Under the pieces are notes generated by a model. It was given only the letters and a program-made list of their open reading frames with translations, was not told the DNA's origin and did no database searches. Positions 50,193 to 59,913 of a stretch of 64,000 nt of DNA are shown piece by piece. The first letter of the stretch is position 1. Every line of letters starts with the position of its first letter. The DNA is taken from NCBI GenBank assembly GCA_938014885.1, contig CALLQI010000023.1:1-64000 (forward strand), given 5' to 3'. Source of the stretch: an uncultured bacterium. GTDB lineage: Bacteria > Planctomycetota > UBA8742 > UBA2392. A program made the translations under genes and the position numbers.

Positions 50193-51062
50193 CTACTCGA
50201 CCACGAAGAACTGCAGCGTCAGCACCAGCGCATTGTGCACGGCATGCACGATCACGCCGGGCCAGATGCTGCGGGTGTACGCGTAGAGCGCGGTTAATGA
50301 CACCGACAGCAACGTCAGCGGCAAGATCCCTACCGGCCAGTTCCAGGGTTCGTGCGCCAGGACGAAAACCGCGATCGAGACACCGCCCGCGATAAGCCAA
50401 TGCACCCGCGTCAACTTGCGGCCGTCGCGGCTGAAGAACGCCACCAACCCGCCAAAAATTGCCAGCCGAAACACTAGTTCTTCGGCCAGCGGCGCGCCTA
50501 GTACTGCCATCACGTACCAGCCGGCAATGGAAGCCGCGTCACGGCTGGCACGGGCGGACTCAAGCACCGGCTGAACCTGCACCGTATGCCCAAGCGTGAC
50601 CAGCAGCAGCACACTCAGGTACGATGCCGCCTGCAACATCGGGAAGGTAAGCAGGTACGTGGCACCCATGCGCGGCAGCCAGCGCGGATGCAGCTCAATC
50701 CACGGGTGGTGTGTGGCCGTCGCCTGCATGGGGTTGAACAGCAGCGCAAGCATGCCCGCCAGTGCAAAGCCCACCTGCATCCCGCCAAAGGCCATCGGGT
50801 TCGCGCGCGGGTCGCCCCCCACCAGCGCGGGAAACAGGATGATCGGGGCGATGTAGGCTGCGAGTGCCACCGGCACGGCCAGAATGGCCGTGTCGGCGTG
50901 CATCGATGGCGCGGGCTGGCCCATCCCCCGCATCACGCGCAGCATCAGCGGCAGGCACACGCAAAGCACTGCCAGCGACAGGAACGCCACTGCCCACGCC
51001 CCATCGGGCAGGCCGTGGCGCACCGGGTCAAGCATCTGTTGCGCGGTGGAGGCTGCGTTCAT
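50193..51062 (-). CDS. CPBP-family intramembrane metalloprotease
   Basis: The 289-residue product (ATG at 51062) has about seven membrane helices and the three CPBP (Abi/CAAX-like) motifs: APLAEELVFRLAIFGGLVAF (EExxxR), VFVLAHEPWNW (FxxxH) and IVHAVHNALVL (HxxxN-like). These form the Glu/His active site of intramembrane proteases of the Rce1-related group. Substrate unknown. The gene is 30 bp downstream of purH on the same strand, so it may be made with it. The long plus-strand frame over this region is an antisense shadow. Confidence 0.88.
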   Translation of the reverse strand: MNAASTAQQMLDPVRHGLPDGAWAVAFLSLAVLCVCLPLMLRVMRGMGQPAPSMHADTAILAVPVALAAYIAPIILFPALVGGDPRANPMAFGGMQVGFALAGMLALLFNPMQATATHHPWIELHPRWLPRMGATYLLTFPMLQAASYLSVLLLVTLGHTVQVQPVLESARASRDAASIAGWYVMAVLGAPLAEELVFRLAIFGGLVAFFSRDGRKLTRVHWLIAGGVSIAVFVLAHEPWNWPVGILPLTLLSVSLTALYAYTRSIWPGVIVHAVHNALVLTLQFFVVE

Positions 51063-51092
51063 GCCCTGATTGTGAGGCAACGGCCGCGCGAA

Positions 51093-52658
51093 TCAATGGC
51101 GGAAGTGGCGCACACCGGTGAACACCATGGCGATGCCGTGCTCGTTGCAGGCCTTGATCACGTCTTCGTCGCGCACACTGCCCCCGGGCTGGATGATGGC
51201 CGTGATGCCCGCCTTGGCGGCCTTTTCGATGCTGTCCGGGAACGGAAAGAACGCATCGCTGGCAAGCACCGCACCCCTGGCTTTGGCACCGGCGCGCAGC
51301 AGTGCGTGCTCTGTGGAATCGACGCGGCTGGTCTGGCCCGCGCCGTAGCCGATCAGTGCACGCTCGGCGCAGATGGCAATCGCGTTGCTTTTGTAGTGCT
51401 TGCACAGCGCCCACGCGAACTCAAGTTCCTTCATCTGGCGCGAATCCGGCACCGCGTTGGTGACCACCTTCAGCGCCCCGGTCTCAAGCTGTTTGGAGTC
51501 ACTGTCCTGGGCCAGCATGCCGCCGCTGACGCTGCGGTACTCGGTGCGCACGTCGCGCACGGGGTTTGCGATCACCAACCGCAGGCTGTTGCGCCACTTC
51601 TTCTTGCTGTCGAGCACGGCCTTGATCGCGTCGGCGTCAAAACCCGGCGCCACGATGGCCTCAATGAACTTCTCGCCCGCCAGCAATTCGCTGGCGCTGG
51701 CCAGGTCAAAGTTGCGATTCAGCCCGACGATGCCGCCAAACGCGCTTAGTGGGTCGCAGTCGTAGGCACGCTGGAACGCGCGCGCGATGCTGTCGCCCAC
51801 GGCCGCGCCGCAGGGGTTGGTGTGCTTGATGACGACGGCGTAGGGCTCGGATTCGATCTCGGCGCTGGCCTTGAGGGCCGCATCAAGATCAAGGATGTTG
51901 TTGTACGAAAGTTCTTTCCCGTTCAGCTGCTGCAAAGCACCCAGCCCTTCGCGCTTGCCGGTGCGAAAGAAGGCCGCTGACTGGTGCGGGTTTTCGCCGT
52001 AGCGAAGCTCCTGCACGCTTTCCAAGGCGACCAGCTTCCGGAACGGAAACGGAATATCTCCGCCCTCCGCGGCCAGGTACTCAGCAATCGCGTGGTCGTA
52101 CCACGACGTCAGCCTGAAGGCCTTGGCCGCGAGCTTGCGCCGTGTGGCCAGGCTGAGCTTGCCCTCGTTGCGGTTGAACTCTTCGGTCAACGCGCCGTAG
52201 TCGGCCGGGTCAGTGACGACGGCAACGGCGTCCTGGTTCTTGGCAGCACTGCGGACCATGCTGGGCCCGCCAATGTCGATGTTTTCAATCGCGTCCTCGC
52301 GGCTTACCCCGGGCTTGGACACCGTCTGCTCAAAAGGGTACAGGTTCACGATTACGATGTCGATCAGCCCGATCCCGTGTTCGCGCGCCGTCGCCAGATG
52401 TTCGGCCAAATCGCGCCGCGCAAGCAAGCCGCCGTGGACCTTTGGATGCAGCGTCTTCACGCGGCCGTCCAGCATTTCCGGAAAGCCCGTGTGTTCGCTG
52501 ATGTCCTTGACCTTCAGACCCGCGTCGCGCAGCGCCTTGGCGGTGCCACCCGTTGAGATCAGTTCAACCCCGCGTGAGGCCAGCGCCTTGCAGAAGTCCA
52601 CGATTCCGGTCTTGTCCGAAACGGAAATCAGCGCGCGCGAAATGGGCAGCAGGTCCAT
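51093..52658 (-). CDS. purH: Bifunctional AICAR formyltransferase/IMP cyclohydrolase
   Basis: The 521-residue product has the IMP cyclohydrolase part first (ALISVSDKTGIVDFCKALAS, STGGTAKALRDAG, DGRVKTLHPKVHGGLLARRD, ENIDIGGPSMVRSAAKN). The AICAR transformylase domain follows (RYGENPHQSAAFF, VIKHTNPCGAA, DPLSAFGGIV, IQPGGSVRDEDVIKACNEHG). The VIKHTNPCG segment carries the catalytic Lys-His pair. It performs the last two steps of de novo purine synthesis. The start at MDLLPISRALISV is chosen because homology begins there; the longer frame is not supported. Confidence 0.97.
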   Translation of the reverse strand: MDLLPISRALISVSDKTGIVDFCKALASRGVELISTGGTAKALRDAGLKVKDISEHTGFPEMLDGRVKTLHPKVHGGLLARRDLAEHLATAREHGIGLIDIVIVNLYPFEQTVSKPGVSREDAIENIDIGGPSMVRSAAKNQDAVAVVTDPADYGALTEEFNRNEGKLSLATRRKLAAKAFRLTSWYDHAIAEYLAAEGGDIPFPFRKLVALESVQELRYGENPHQSAAFFRTGKREGLGALQQLNGKELSYNNILDLDAALKASAEIESEPYAVVIKHTNPCGAAVGDSIARAFQRAYDCDPLSAFGGIVGLNRNFDLASASELLAGEKFIEAIVAPGFDADAIKAVLDSKKKWRNSLRLVIANPVRDVRTEYRSVSGGMLAQDSDSKQLETGALKVVTNAVPDSRQMKELEFAWALCKHYKSNAIAICAERALIGYGAGQTSRVDSTEHALLRAGAKARGAVLASDAFFPFPDSIEKAAKAGITAIIQPGGSVRDEDVIKACNEHGIAMVFTGVRHFRH

Positions 52659-52728
52659 GCGAGTCTCCACAGAATAGGCGCAGGGCTTGTAGCACACGAA
52701 TGCCCCGCGGCCAGCATGTGGATGAAAG

Positions 52729-54114
52729 TCAGTTACGCGCGAACCACGCCGCAAAAGCGGCCTCAAGCGCGGCAGAGTCCTGCTCAAAGCCATGTTTCAG
52801 CGCCGATTCGGCGTCTTCGCCCGCCAGCAGGGCCGCGCAATAGCCCGGCAGGGCGGGCTTGCGCTGCATGCACAGGTAGCGCGTCATGAAGTGCGCCAGC
52901 ATGATCTGCGCCTCGTCAGGGTCGCGCGCGACCACCAGCTTGCCGAACTCGAGCGCCTCGCCCGCGCCGACTTTCATGCGCAATGTGCGCTTCCACCGGC
53001 CGTGCTCAGCGGGGCCGGACCTGTCGCGCGCGTGCTCGGTGATGCCGACGCGGCCGGTAAGCCGGCGGGTGAGGTTGCTGGCAATCCCGCGTTCGAACCA
53101 CGGGTGTTGGCCCTCACCGCAACGCTTGCGGCACTCGAACAAGGCCACGGCATACACGACGCGTTCGAAGCCCAGCTCGCTGTCGTTGGTCGGCACACGG
53201 ACGGCCACTTCGCGATCGCCTACGACGAAGTCATTCGCCTTCAGGCCCTCGATGCCGGGGTGGCGCGTGTCGCAATAGCGGTCGTGTTCATCTTTGTTCG
53301 CCGTCAGCAGCAGCCGCAGCTCGCCGTCCCGGCTGCCCAGCAGGTCGGCACACAACGAAAACGCGGCATGCGCATAACGCCCCATGCTTGCGTGGTCGCT
53401 GCCGCTGCCGATGACACTGACTTTGCCGAAGGTGTATCCAAAGGCCTTGCCTTCACCGAAAATCGTCGGGCACCATTCGGGCAGGGTTTGCAGCTGCTCG
53501 CCTTGCGGGACTTCGGCCAGCGACGCCACTGTCTCGGCGCGTTCGGCCACTTCGGCCGGGCTCAGCCACACGCCGCTCTCATTGACCCAGCCTGCGCCTT
53601 CCAGCGCGGCCTTATTCAGCGGGTCGTAGCGTACGGCGATCTCGCAGCACACGCGGGCGTGTACCGCCAATTCCAACTTCCGGGCCACTCCTGCCAGTTT
53701 CACGAACTCGGCGGCGATGCCCTGGTAGGCCTTCTCTTGCTCGGCGCGCAGGGCGTCGCGAGTCTTGGCGCTGAGGCCGGGCGAGTCTTCAGTCGGATAT
53801 GCCCTGTCTTCGTCGAGCACCCACTGCTCTACACCATCGACGCGCTTTTGCTTGTACCCCAGCTCCTTCATCGCCTTTTCGTGGTTGGGTACGAGCCCGA
53901 CAGCGGCCTCAAGCTCATCTTTGGCCCACAGGTTCGCGCCATTCTTGCGGAACAGCTTGGCGAGCTCGACGTGCTTGTCGGCGCAGGCCACTTTCACCTT
54001 GGCCGCGCGTTCCAGGAACTTCTGTTCTGCGGCTTCATTGGGCTCAGCGGCATCCTGCGCCGCTGTTGCCGCGGCGATCACGCACAGCAGCAGCGTCAGC
54101 AGGGCGGTTCTCAT
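52729..54114 (-). CDS. Exported TPR-like protein, unknown family
   Basis: The 461-residue product has a signal peptide (LLTLLLCVIAAATAAQ) and TPR-like helices in the first third (VELAKLFRKNGANLWAKDEL, AAVGLVPNHEKAMKELGYKQ). A mixed alpha/beta region follows with KDEHDRYCDTRHPGIE and a C-terminal helical segment. It has the look of a peptidase-like fold, but no HExxH motif is seen, so no activity is assigned. It overlaps the upstream GGDEF gene by 4 bp, meaning translation is coupled to it and to the selenoprotein before that. Confidence 0.55.
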   Translation of the reverse strand: MRTALLTLLLCVIAAATAAQDAAEPNEAAEQKFLERAAKVKVACADKHVELAKLFRKNGANLWAKDELEAAVGLVPNHEKAMKELGYKQKRVDGVEQWVLDEDRAYPTEDSPGLSAKTRDALRAEQEKAYQGIAAEFVKLAGVARKLELAVHARVCCEIAVRYDPLNKAALEGAGWVNESGVWLSPAEVAERAETVASLAEVPQGEQLQTLPEWCPTIFGEGKAFGYTFGKVSVIGSGSDHASMGRYAHAAFSLCADLLGSRDGELRLLLTANKDEHDRYCDTRHPGIEGLKANDFVVGDREVAVRVPTNDSELGFERVVYAVALFECRKRCGEGQHPWFERGIASNLTRRLTGRVGITEHARDRSGPAEHGRWKRTLRMKVGAGEALEFGKLVVARDPDEAQIMLAHFMTRYLCMQRKPALPGYCAALLAGEDAESALKHGFEQDSAALEAAFAAWFARN

Positions 54115-55877
54115 TTGTCGAGCTTGCCGCTGCGGCGCGGCTTCTTCTTGTTGTGGCCGGGATCGATCACTGACGACTTCACCTTGAAGATGTGAAACCG
54201 ACGCTTCTTGCTGGTGCGCTTGGTGCCCTTGCGCGCCTTTTCGCCGCTTTCGGTTTCTTCTTCGATGCCGGCCTCATCGGCGCCGACCACGCGGTTGCGG
54301 CCGGCTTCCTTGGCCGAATACAGGGCTTCGTCGGCAATCGCAATCAGGCCCGCGGCGCTGTCAGCATGGCGCGGGAAAGTGGCCACACCGAAACTTGAAG
54401 TCACGTTGACTTTCTCGCCCTTGGGGCCGGTCACGTTGACTTTGCGCTCGACGCCGACGCGCAGACGCTCGGCCAGTTCCAGTGCTGCCTCGTAGGGCGT
54501 GTGCGGCAGCAGCAGGGCAAACTCTTCGCCGCCGTAACGCGCGGGCAGGTCCGACACGCGAACCAGCGCAGAAAGGAGCAGCGCGGTCTGTTTCAGGACT
54601 TTGTCGCCGGTCTGGTGGCCCCAGGTGTCGTTGAAGCGCTTGAAGTGGTCAATGTCGAGCATGATCAGCGAAAGTGGATTGCCGTAGCGCTCGGCACGGT
54701 CGATTTCGCTGCGCAGCACTTCCTGGAAATGGCCGTGGTTGTACAGGCGCGTCAGGCTGTCGCGCTGGGCGCGGTCGAGCACGTTCTGGAAGATCAGCCC
54801 GTTGTTGATCGCCAGGGCGGCCTGGTTGGCGAACATCTCCAGCACCGTGATCTGCTCTGGGCTGAAGTCGCGCGGGCGCGACGTGCTGTCGGCCACGATC
54901 ACGCCAATGGCCTCCTGGTCGGCCAACAGGGGCGCGGCCGCGAAGTTCTTGAGCGGAAACTGCTGCTGCAGCGCGGCATGGAATTTCAGCTGCGGCAGCT
55001 TGGCAAGTGAGGCCGTGGTCAGCGTTTCGCCAGTGCGGATCGCGTGCACCAGCACGCTGGTAGTGTCCGTTAGCGGGATGCGGATGTTGCGCAACGTCGC
55101 CGACAGCTCACCCCAGCGCCGCGCCAGTACCGGCTGCGTGCTCTCGAGCGACTTTTCGAGCGGCGCGTCGTTGTTTGTCAGGCCGCGCCAGATGCCCCAG
55201 GCATCGCGCAGCCCGATGCTGTCCACGGCGATCTGGCCGGTGAGGTATTCGCGGTCCTGGTCGACCATGAAGATCATCGCGAAGTCGTAAGCCCCGCCTT
55301 CGGCGCTGGTCAGGGCGCTGGCGATGATGAAGAAGGCCTTTTGCAGATCCATCGTCTTGCGCAGTGCGTTGCTGACGTGCTGCAAGGCAATCAGGTCTTC
55401 ATTCTGGTGGGCAAGGCGCTGGCGCAGTCGCGCGCGTTCGGTGACGTCGAGCCCGATCACGCTGACGCCGTTGATGCGCGCGTCGTTGTCGAGAATCGGG
55501 TCCACGACGAAGTCGAAGTAGAACTTTTCGCCGGAGGTCTGGTTCACGACCTCGACTTCTTTGACTTCGCTGGGCACGCCAAGTGCAATCGTGCGCTGGA
55601 AGATGTGATCGCGGTTGACCTCAGGCATCACGGGCAGGGCTTCGTCGTAAGCGCGGCCCAGCACTTCGGTGAAGCTGGTGCCGAACAAGCGTTCGGCCGC
55701 GCGGTTGTAGCGCACAACGCGCATGTTGGTGTCAAGTACAACGGCGACAATGCTGACCTGGTCAAAGATACGCCGGGGCAGCGGCCCGCCCATGTCGATG
55801 GTACGCGTGGCGCGATCCACCCGTTGGCGAAGGGCAGTCTCACGGGCCGAAGTAGTGTCGTCCTGGGTGTCGCTCAT
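54111..55877 (-). CDS. PAS-GAF-GGDEF diguanylate cyclase
   Basis: The 588-residue product has a PAS domain (about 38-155: IVAVVLDTNMRVVRYNRAAE), a GAF-like domain (about 170-360) and a GGDEF domain (about 375-535) with DSLTRLYNHGHFQEVL, LDIDHFKRFNDTWGHQTGD and the active-site GGEEF. An RxxD inhibitory site (RVSD) lies five residues before it, so product inhibition is likely. It should make cyclic di-GMP in response to a PAS/GAF signal. The Lys/Arg-rich C-terminus is unusual. It overlaps its upstream neighbour (the Sec DsbD-like gene) and its downstream one by 4 bp each. Confidence 0.92.
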   Translation of the reverse strand: MSDTQDDTTSARETALRQRVDRATRTIDMGGPLPRRIFDQVSIVAVVLDTNMRVVRYNRAAERLFGTSFTEVLGRAYDEALPVMPEVNRDHIFQRTIALGVPSEVKEVEVVNQTSGEKFYFDFVVDPILDNDARINGVSVIGLDVTERARLRQRLAHQNEDLIALQHVSNALRKTMDLQKAFFIIASALTSAEGGAYDFAMIFMVDQDREYLTGQIAVDSIGLRDAWGIWRGLTNNDAPLEKSLESTQPVLARRWGELSATLRNIRIPLTDTTSVLVHAIRTGETLTTASLAKLPQLKFHAALQQQFPLKNFAAAPLLADQEAIGVIVADSTSRPRDFSPEQITVLEMFANQAALAINNGLIFQNVLDRAQRDSLTRLYNHGHFQEVLRSEIDRAERYGNPLSLIMLDIDHFKRFNDTWGHQTGDKVLKQTALLLSALVRVSDLPARYGGEEFALLLPHTPYEAALELAERLRVGVERKVNVTGPKGEKVNVTSSFGVATFPRHADSAAGLIAIADEALYSAKEAGRNRVVGADEAGIEEETESGEKARKGTKRTSKKRRFHIFKVKSSVIDPGHNKKKPRRSGKLDK

Positions 55878-58800
55878 TTGGCCGCGTTGGCGAACTTCTT
55901 TTTGCCCCTGTCCAGGAAGTCCGCGAACTCCTTGGAAGACAGGTTAGCTATGTTCGTCGGCGGCACCAAACGCTCAAGTTCACGACCTTCCGAGTCCACA
56001 ATGATGTAAATCGGCACCGCGAACTCCGCGCCGGCGTACTTGACCACGTTTTCCTTGGGCCGGTTGTCGTTCTTGTCGTCGGTGTACTGGCTGACCAGCA
56101 CAAAGTCGTTTTCGAGGCGGCTCCACACCGCGTCGCTTACCATGATGCCTCGTTCCACGAGGCGGCAGTTCTTTCAGTTGTAACCTGTAAAGTCGATGAA
56201 GACCGGTTTGCCGGACTCTTTCGATGCCTTCAGGCCGGCCTCAAGCTCGTTCTTGTGCCAAGGCAGGTCGTGAGCGTCGCGCTTTTCACCCCCACCAACG
56301 GCCAGCTGGATACCGCCTTCCGCTGGCGGCGGCGGCAGGATGCCCTCAAGGATCGCGCCGTAACGAGCGCCAAACAGACCCGGAAGCATGTACAGGCCAA
56401 ACGAAAGGAAGATCACCGCGAACATCCCGCGGATCACGCCGATCTGCTTGGTGTCTTCGTGGTCGTGTGGCATGCGGAAGAACCCGAACAGGTACAGGGC
56501 CGAGGCAAAGCTCACTGCCGCCCACACGGCCAGCACCATGTAGCGGTTGACCCACTCGGCCGCCTGGATGCTGCGGAATGACTGTTCGGCCGCGCTGAGG
56601 TACATGATCGCGAGGCCGATTTCGATGAAGCCGAAGACGACCTTCATCGCGTTCATCCAGCCGCCGGACTTCGGCATCTTCTTCATCACGCTGGGGAACT
56701 GGCCCATGATGAAGATCGGCAGCGCCATGCCGCTGCTGAACGCAAGCATCGCCAGCGTGGGCTGCCATACACTGCCAGTGGCCGCCTGCGCCAGGAATGT
56801 ACCGGCAATCGGGCCGGTGCATGAGAAGCTGATCAAACTGAAGGCAGCGCCGCTGAAGAACGCCTTGGCGTAACCGTGGCCTTCCTTCTGCGCGGTCATC
56901 TGCTTCTTGGTAAACCACGCCGTCATGAAGGCCGGGACGCGAAGCTCAAACAGCCCCAGGAAGCTGAGTGCAAACACCGTGAACATCAGCGCCAGGAAGA
57001 TGTTCACGTAGCCGTTGGTGGCAATGTCCTGCGCACCGGTAGCACCCAGTGCGAGCGTGGTAATCAGGCCGAATGCCGTGAAGCTGGCCACAATGCAGGT
57101 GCAGTAGATGAAGGCGGTCAGCAGTGACGACTTGCCCTTTTCGGCCTGGCCGACAAAGAAACCGATCGTCAGCGGCAGCACCGGCAGCACGCAGGGCGTA
57201 AGCAACGTGATCATGCCCGCGCCAAAAGCGATCAACAGGAACAGCAGCAGGCCCGTCTTCTCTTTCCCGCTTGTGCCTGATCCAGTCTCGGTACCGGGCT
57301 CAATCACGGTTACGGTCGAGTCCGATCCGTCGGCGGCCACTTCGATCGACGCTACAAAGCCCACCTGCCGGTCCACTGCTTCAGGCTCTTCGGCTTCGAA
57401 GCTTATGCAGCCAGCACTGTCGCAGAACTGGCCCTTGATCTGGCCCCAGGCCCGGTACTTGCCGGGCTTCAGGTCCGCGGGCACCAGGTACTTCTGCACG
57501 ACGACGACTTCGCCGAGCAGGTAGTAATTCATGTCGTCGAGGTCTTCGTCGTAGTGCTCAGTCCAGGCCGGGAACTGCGGCTCACCAACCGGCTTCAGGC
57601 CTTCCGCGCCCTTGAGCAGTATCTCAAGTGGCACGGCAAAGCTGCTGGGCGTCTTGGGGTGGTGAAGGTGGTACGGGTAGCCTTCCTCGTTGTTCTTGAG
57701 TTTGAAACGCAGCTCAAGCGTTACTTCGGCACCCGGCTTGATCTTGTCAGTGCTGAAGCGGGCCTCAAAGTCAAAGCCCTGACTGACGCGCGGATACATG
57801 CCCGGCAACAGGCCTTGTGGCCAATCGGACGCGTCGCTGCTGCCCGGGGCAGGCTTGGGCAGTGAAGTTTCGCCCGTTGTCTTCTGCTCGTCGGACTTGA
57901 CCGGATCAGTGCCCTTCAGGAACGCCACGAACTCGTGCGCGCGTTCTTCGGCAGGCAGCGTGCTGCCGATACCGCGCAGGACCTTGGCGTCGTGGTCCAT
58001 GATCGCGTAGTAGGGCACGCCGGCGGTTGCCGAGGGCTTGTACTTGGCCCAGAGTTCATTGTAGCGCGCGTCCTGGATGTCGTTTTGCACGCTGACGATC
58101 ACGAAATCGTCCATCAACTGCTTCACTTCCGGCAGCGGGAATACCTGCTTTTCCATCTTGCGGCATGGCACACAGGACCGGCCGTTGAAGTCCACCAGCA
58201 GTTGCTTGCCTTCCTTGCGCGCCTGTTCCAGCGCGTAGTCAAAGTCGAGGTAAAACCCGTGCTCGTCGCGGGCCGTGCGGTCGGCCGCCGCGGGCTCAGC
58301 GCTTGCCGCCGCCGTGCTGGTGCTGTCCGTTTCGCGAGTCTCGGTGGTGGTGGCCGCGTCCTCCGCGGGCTCAATCACCAGTGAGGCCGTAAACGCAAAG
58401 TCATCGGGCGGCAGGCAGCCTTCGGCATCGCAGATCTGCGCGTGGGCCACGCCCTGCAGCGTGATCTCGCCGCTGGCGTCGAGGGGGACCTGGAACTTCT
58501 GCACGACAACAAACTTGCCCTTCAGCTCCCACTCGCCCTCGTTGTCGACGGGTTCAGGCCAGATGTCAGTCGTCGGCTGCAAGCCCGAAAGCGCGGGCCA
58601 GTTCAGGGTCGTTGGGACACTGATGCCGATGGGTTCCTTGCTGTGGTTGTCGCGGTGGTAAGTCTTGTAACCGGCGGCCACCTCAAACTCGATGCGCAGC
58701 TCGGCCTCAGTGCCCGCTTTGACAGGCCCCGCAAACGCCGCGCTTACTTTCAGTTTGCGGTCGTCGGAGTCACCGGCCAATTGCCCGTAGGCCTTCGGCA

Positions 58801-59725
58801 GCGAGGGGCCGAAACCATTGCCCGAACCGCGCCGTTCACCGGTGTCTCCGGCGGGTTTGACTGCCAGCGTGGCCTTGAACTCGGACTTGCGAATGTGGCA
58901 GCCGTTGTCGTCGCAGACCTGGATGTGGTACTGGCCCGCAACGTCAATGCTGTCCTTGGCATCCTTGGGCACGTCGTAGGTGTACGTGAGCGTGAAGGCG
59001 TCCTTGTACTCCCACTCGACCCAGTCTTCGTCGTACTGCTTCTTGGTGGGCTCAGGCCACTCTTCCTTGGCCAGCTTCAGCCCGCCCAGCTTGGTGAATG
59101 AAATCGCCGGGGCCTCACCAAAGCCCGGGTTGTCTTTGTGGTAGGCGTGAAAGCCCGCCGTGAAGGTAAATGCCAGCGTCAGCTTCGCTTGGCCCCCTGC
59201 GACAGCGGGTTCGGCAAACTTGGCGGCCAGAGTTACCTTCGGAAGTTCTTCTTTGGCTGCACCCGCAGTGCCGACTTCAACCTTGGCTTCGAAGTCGCCC
59301 TCGGATTGCAGGCAGCCTTCGTCATTGCAGAACTGGGTGTCGTGGCTGCCCTTGAGCAGCAGCGTGCCCTTGGCTTCGGTCGGTACGTTGAAGTGGTAGG
59401 CGATTTCAAAGACCGGGCCCAGTTCCCACTCGAACCAGTCCTCGTCGATCTTCGTTTTCTTCGGCTCAGGCCACGTTTCCTTCGCCAGTTTGAGGCCGGC
59501 TGTGTCCTTCCAGGTCACCTTGACGGGCGAACTGACGCCGGGGTTGTCCTTGTGGTAGGCGTGATACCCGTCGGGCACTGTGAACTTGAGCTTTAGGGTG
59601 TACTCCTGCCCTGGCGCGGCCTTGCCCTCAACGATGGGCTCAACTTTGACCTTCAAGTCCTGCGCGTTAGCCACCGGTGAAAACAGGGCCAACAACGCGA
59701 CCAGCGCGAATCCGACGTATTGCAT
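55874..59725 (-). CDS. DsbD-like selenoprotein with four DsbD-alpha-type domains (in-frame UGA as Sec1184)
   Basis: The 1283-residue product (ATG at 59725, signal peptide FALVALLALFSPVANA) has three DsbD N-terminal-like domains (about 22-150, 165-292, 318-452). Each carries paired cysteines (FCNDEGC, VCDDNGC, ICDAEGC). A thioredoxin domain follows with Cys518-Val-Pro-Cys521, then a fourth alpha-like domain with FCDSAGC (about 645-800), the DsbD/CcdA eight-helix membrane region (about 826-1118; ITLLTPCVLPVLPL) and a C-terminal thioredoxin domain. In that last domain the frame meets TGA (56176-56174) after PVFIDFTGYN and continues KNCRLVERGIMVSDAVWSR, giving Sec-x-x-Cys where homologues have CxxC. 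A SECIS-like hairpin follows. It should move electrons from cytoplasmic thioredoxin to the periplasm. It overlaps the GGDEF gene by 4 bp. Confidence 0.82.
56147..56163 (-). promoter_or_regulatory. SECIS-like hairpin in the DsbD-like mRNA
   Basis: In the mRNA, GCCUCGU and ACGAGGC form a perfect 7-bp stem around loop GGA. The loop lies 18-20 nt after the UGA, in the range known for bacterial SECIS. Confidence 0.6.
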
Positions 59726-59913
59726 AGCGTACCTTTCCGGTACACGGCGCTTCGCACCCAGCCGCCGGACCGTCCTATGACTATATCCTACGTGGCGTTG
59801 CGATGAATTGGCAGAAATTCCTTTCTGCACGCAATTGAAACAGTGCCCCGCGGTCTTATCGTCCCCGTGTCTAACAAACGTTCCGGCAAGACTATTCGTT
59901 CGAAACCAAACCG

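Noticed and set aside
52792..54195. 467-codon plus-strand frame opposite the TPR-like gene
   Set aside because: Antisense shadow; the minus-strand frame has a signal peptide and overlaps its operon neighbours by 4 bp.
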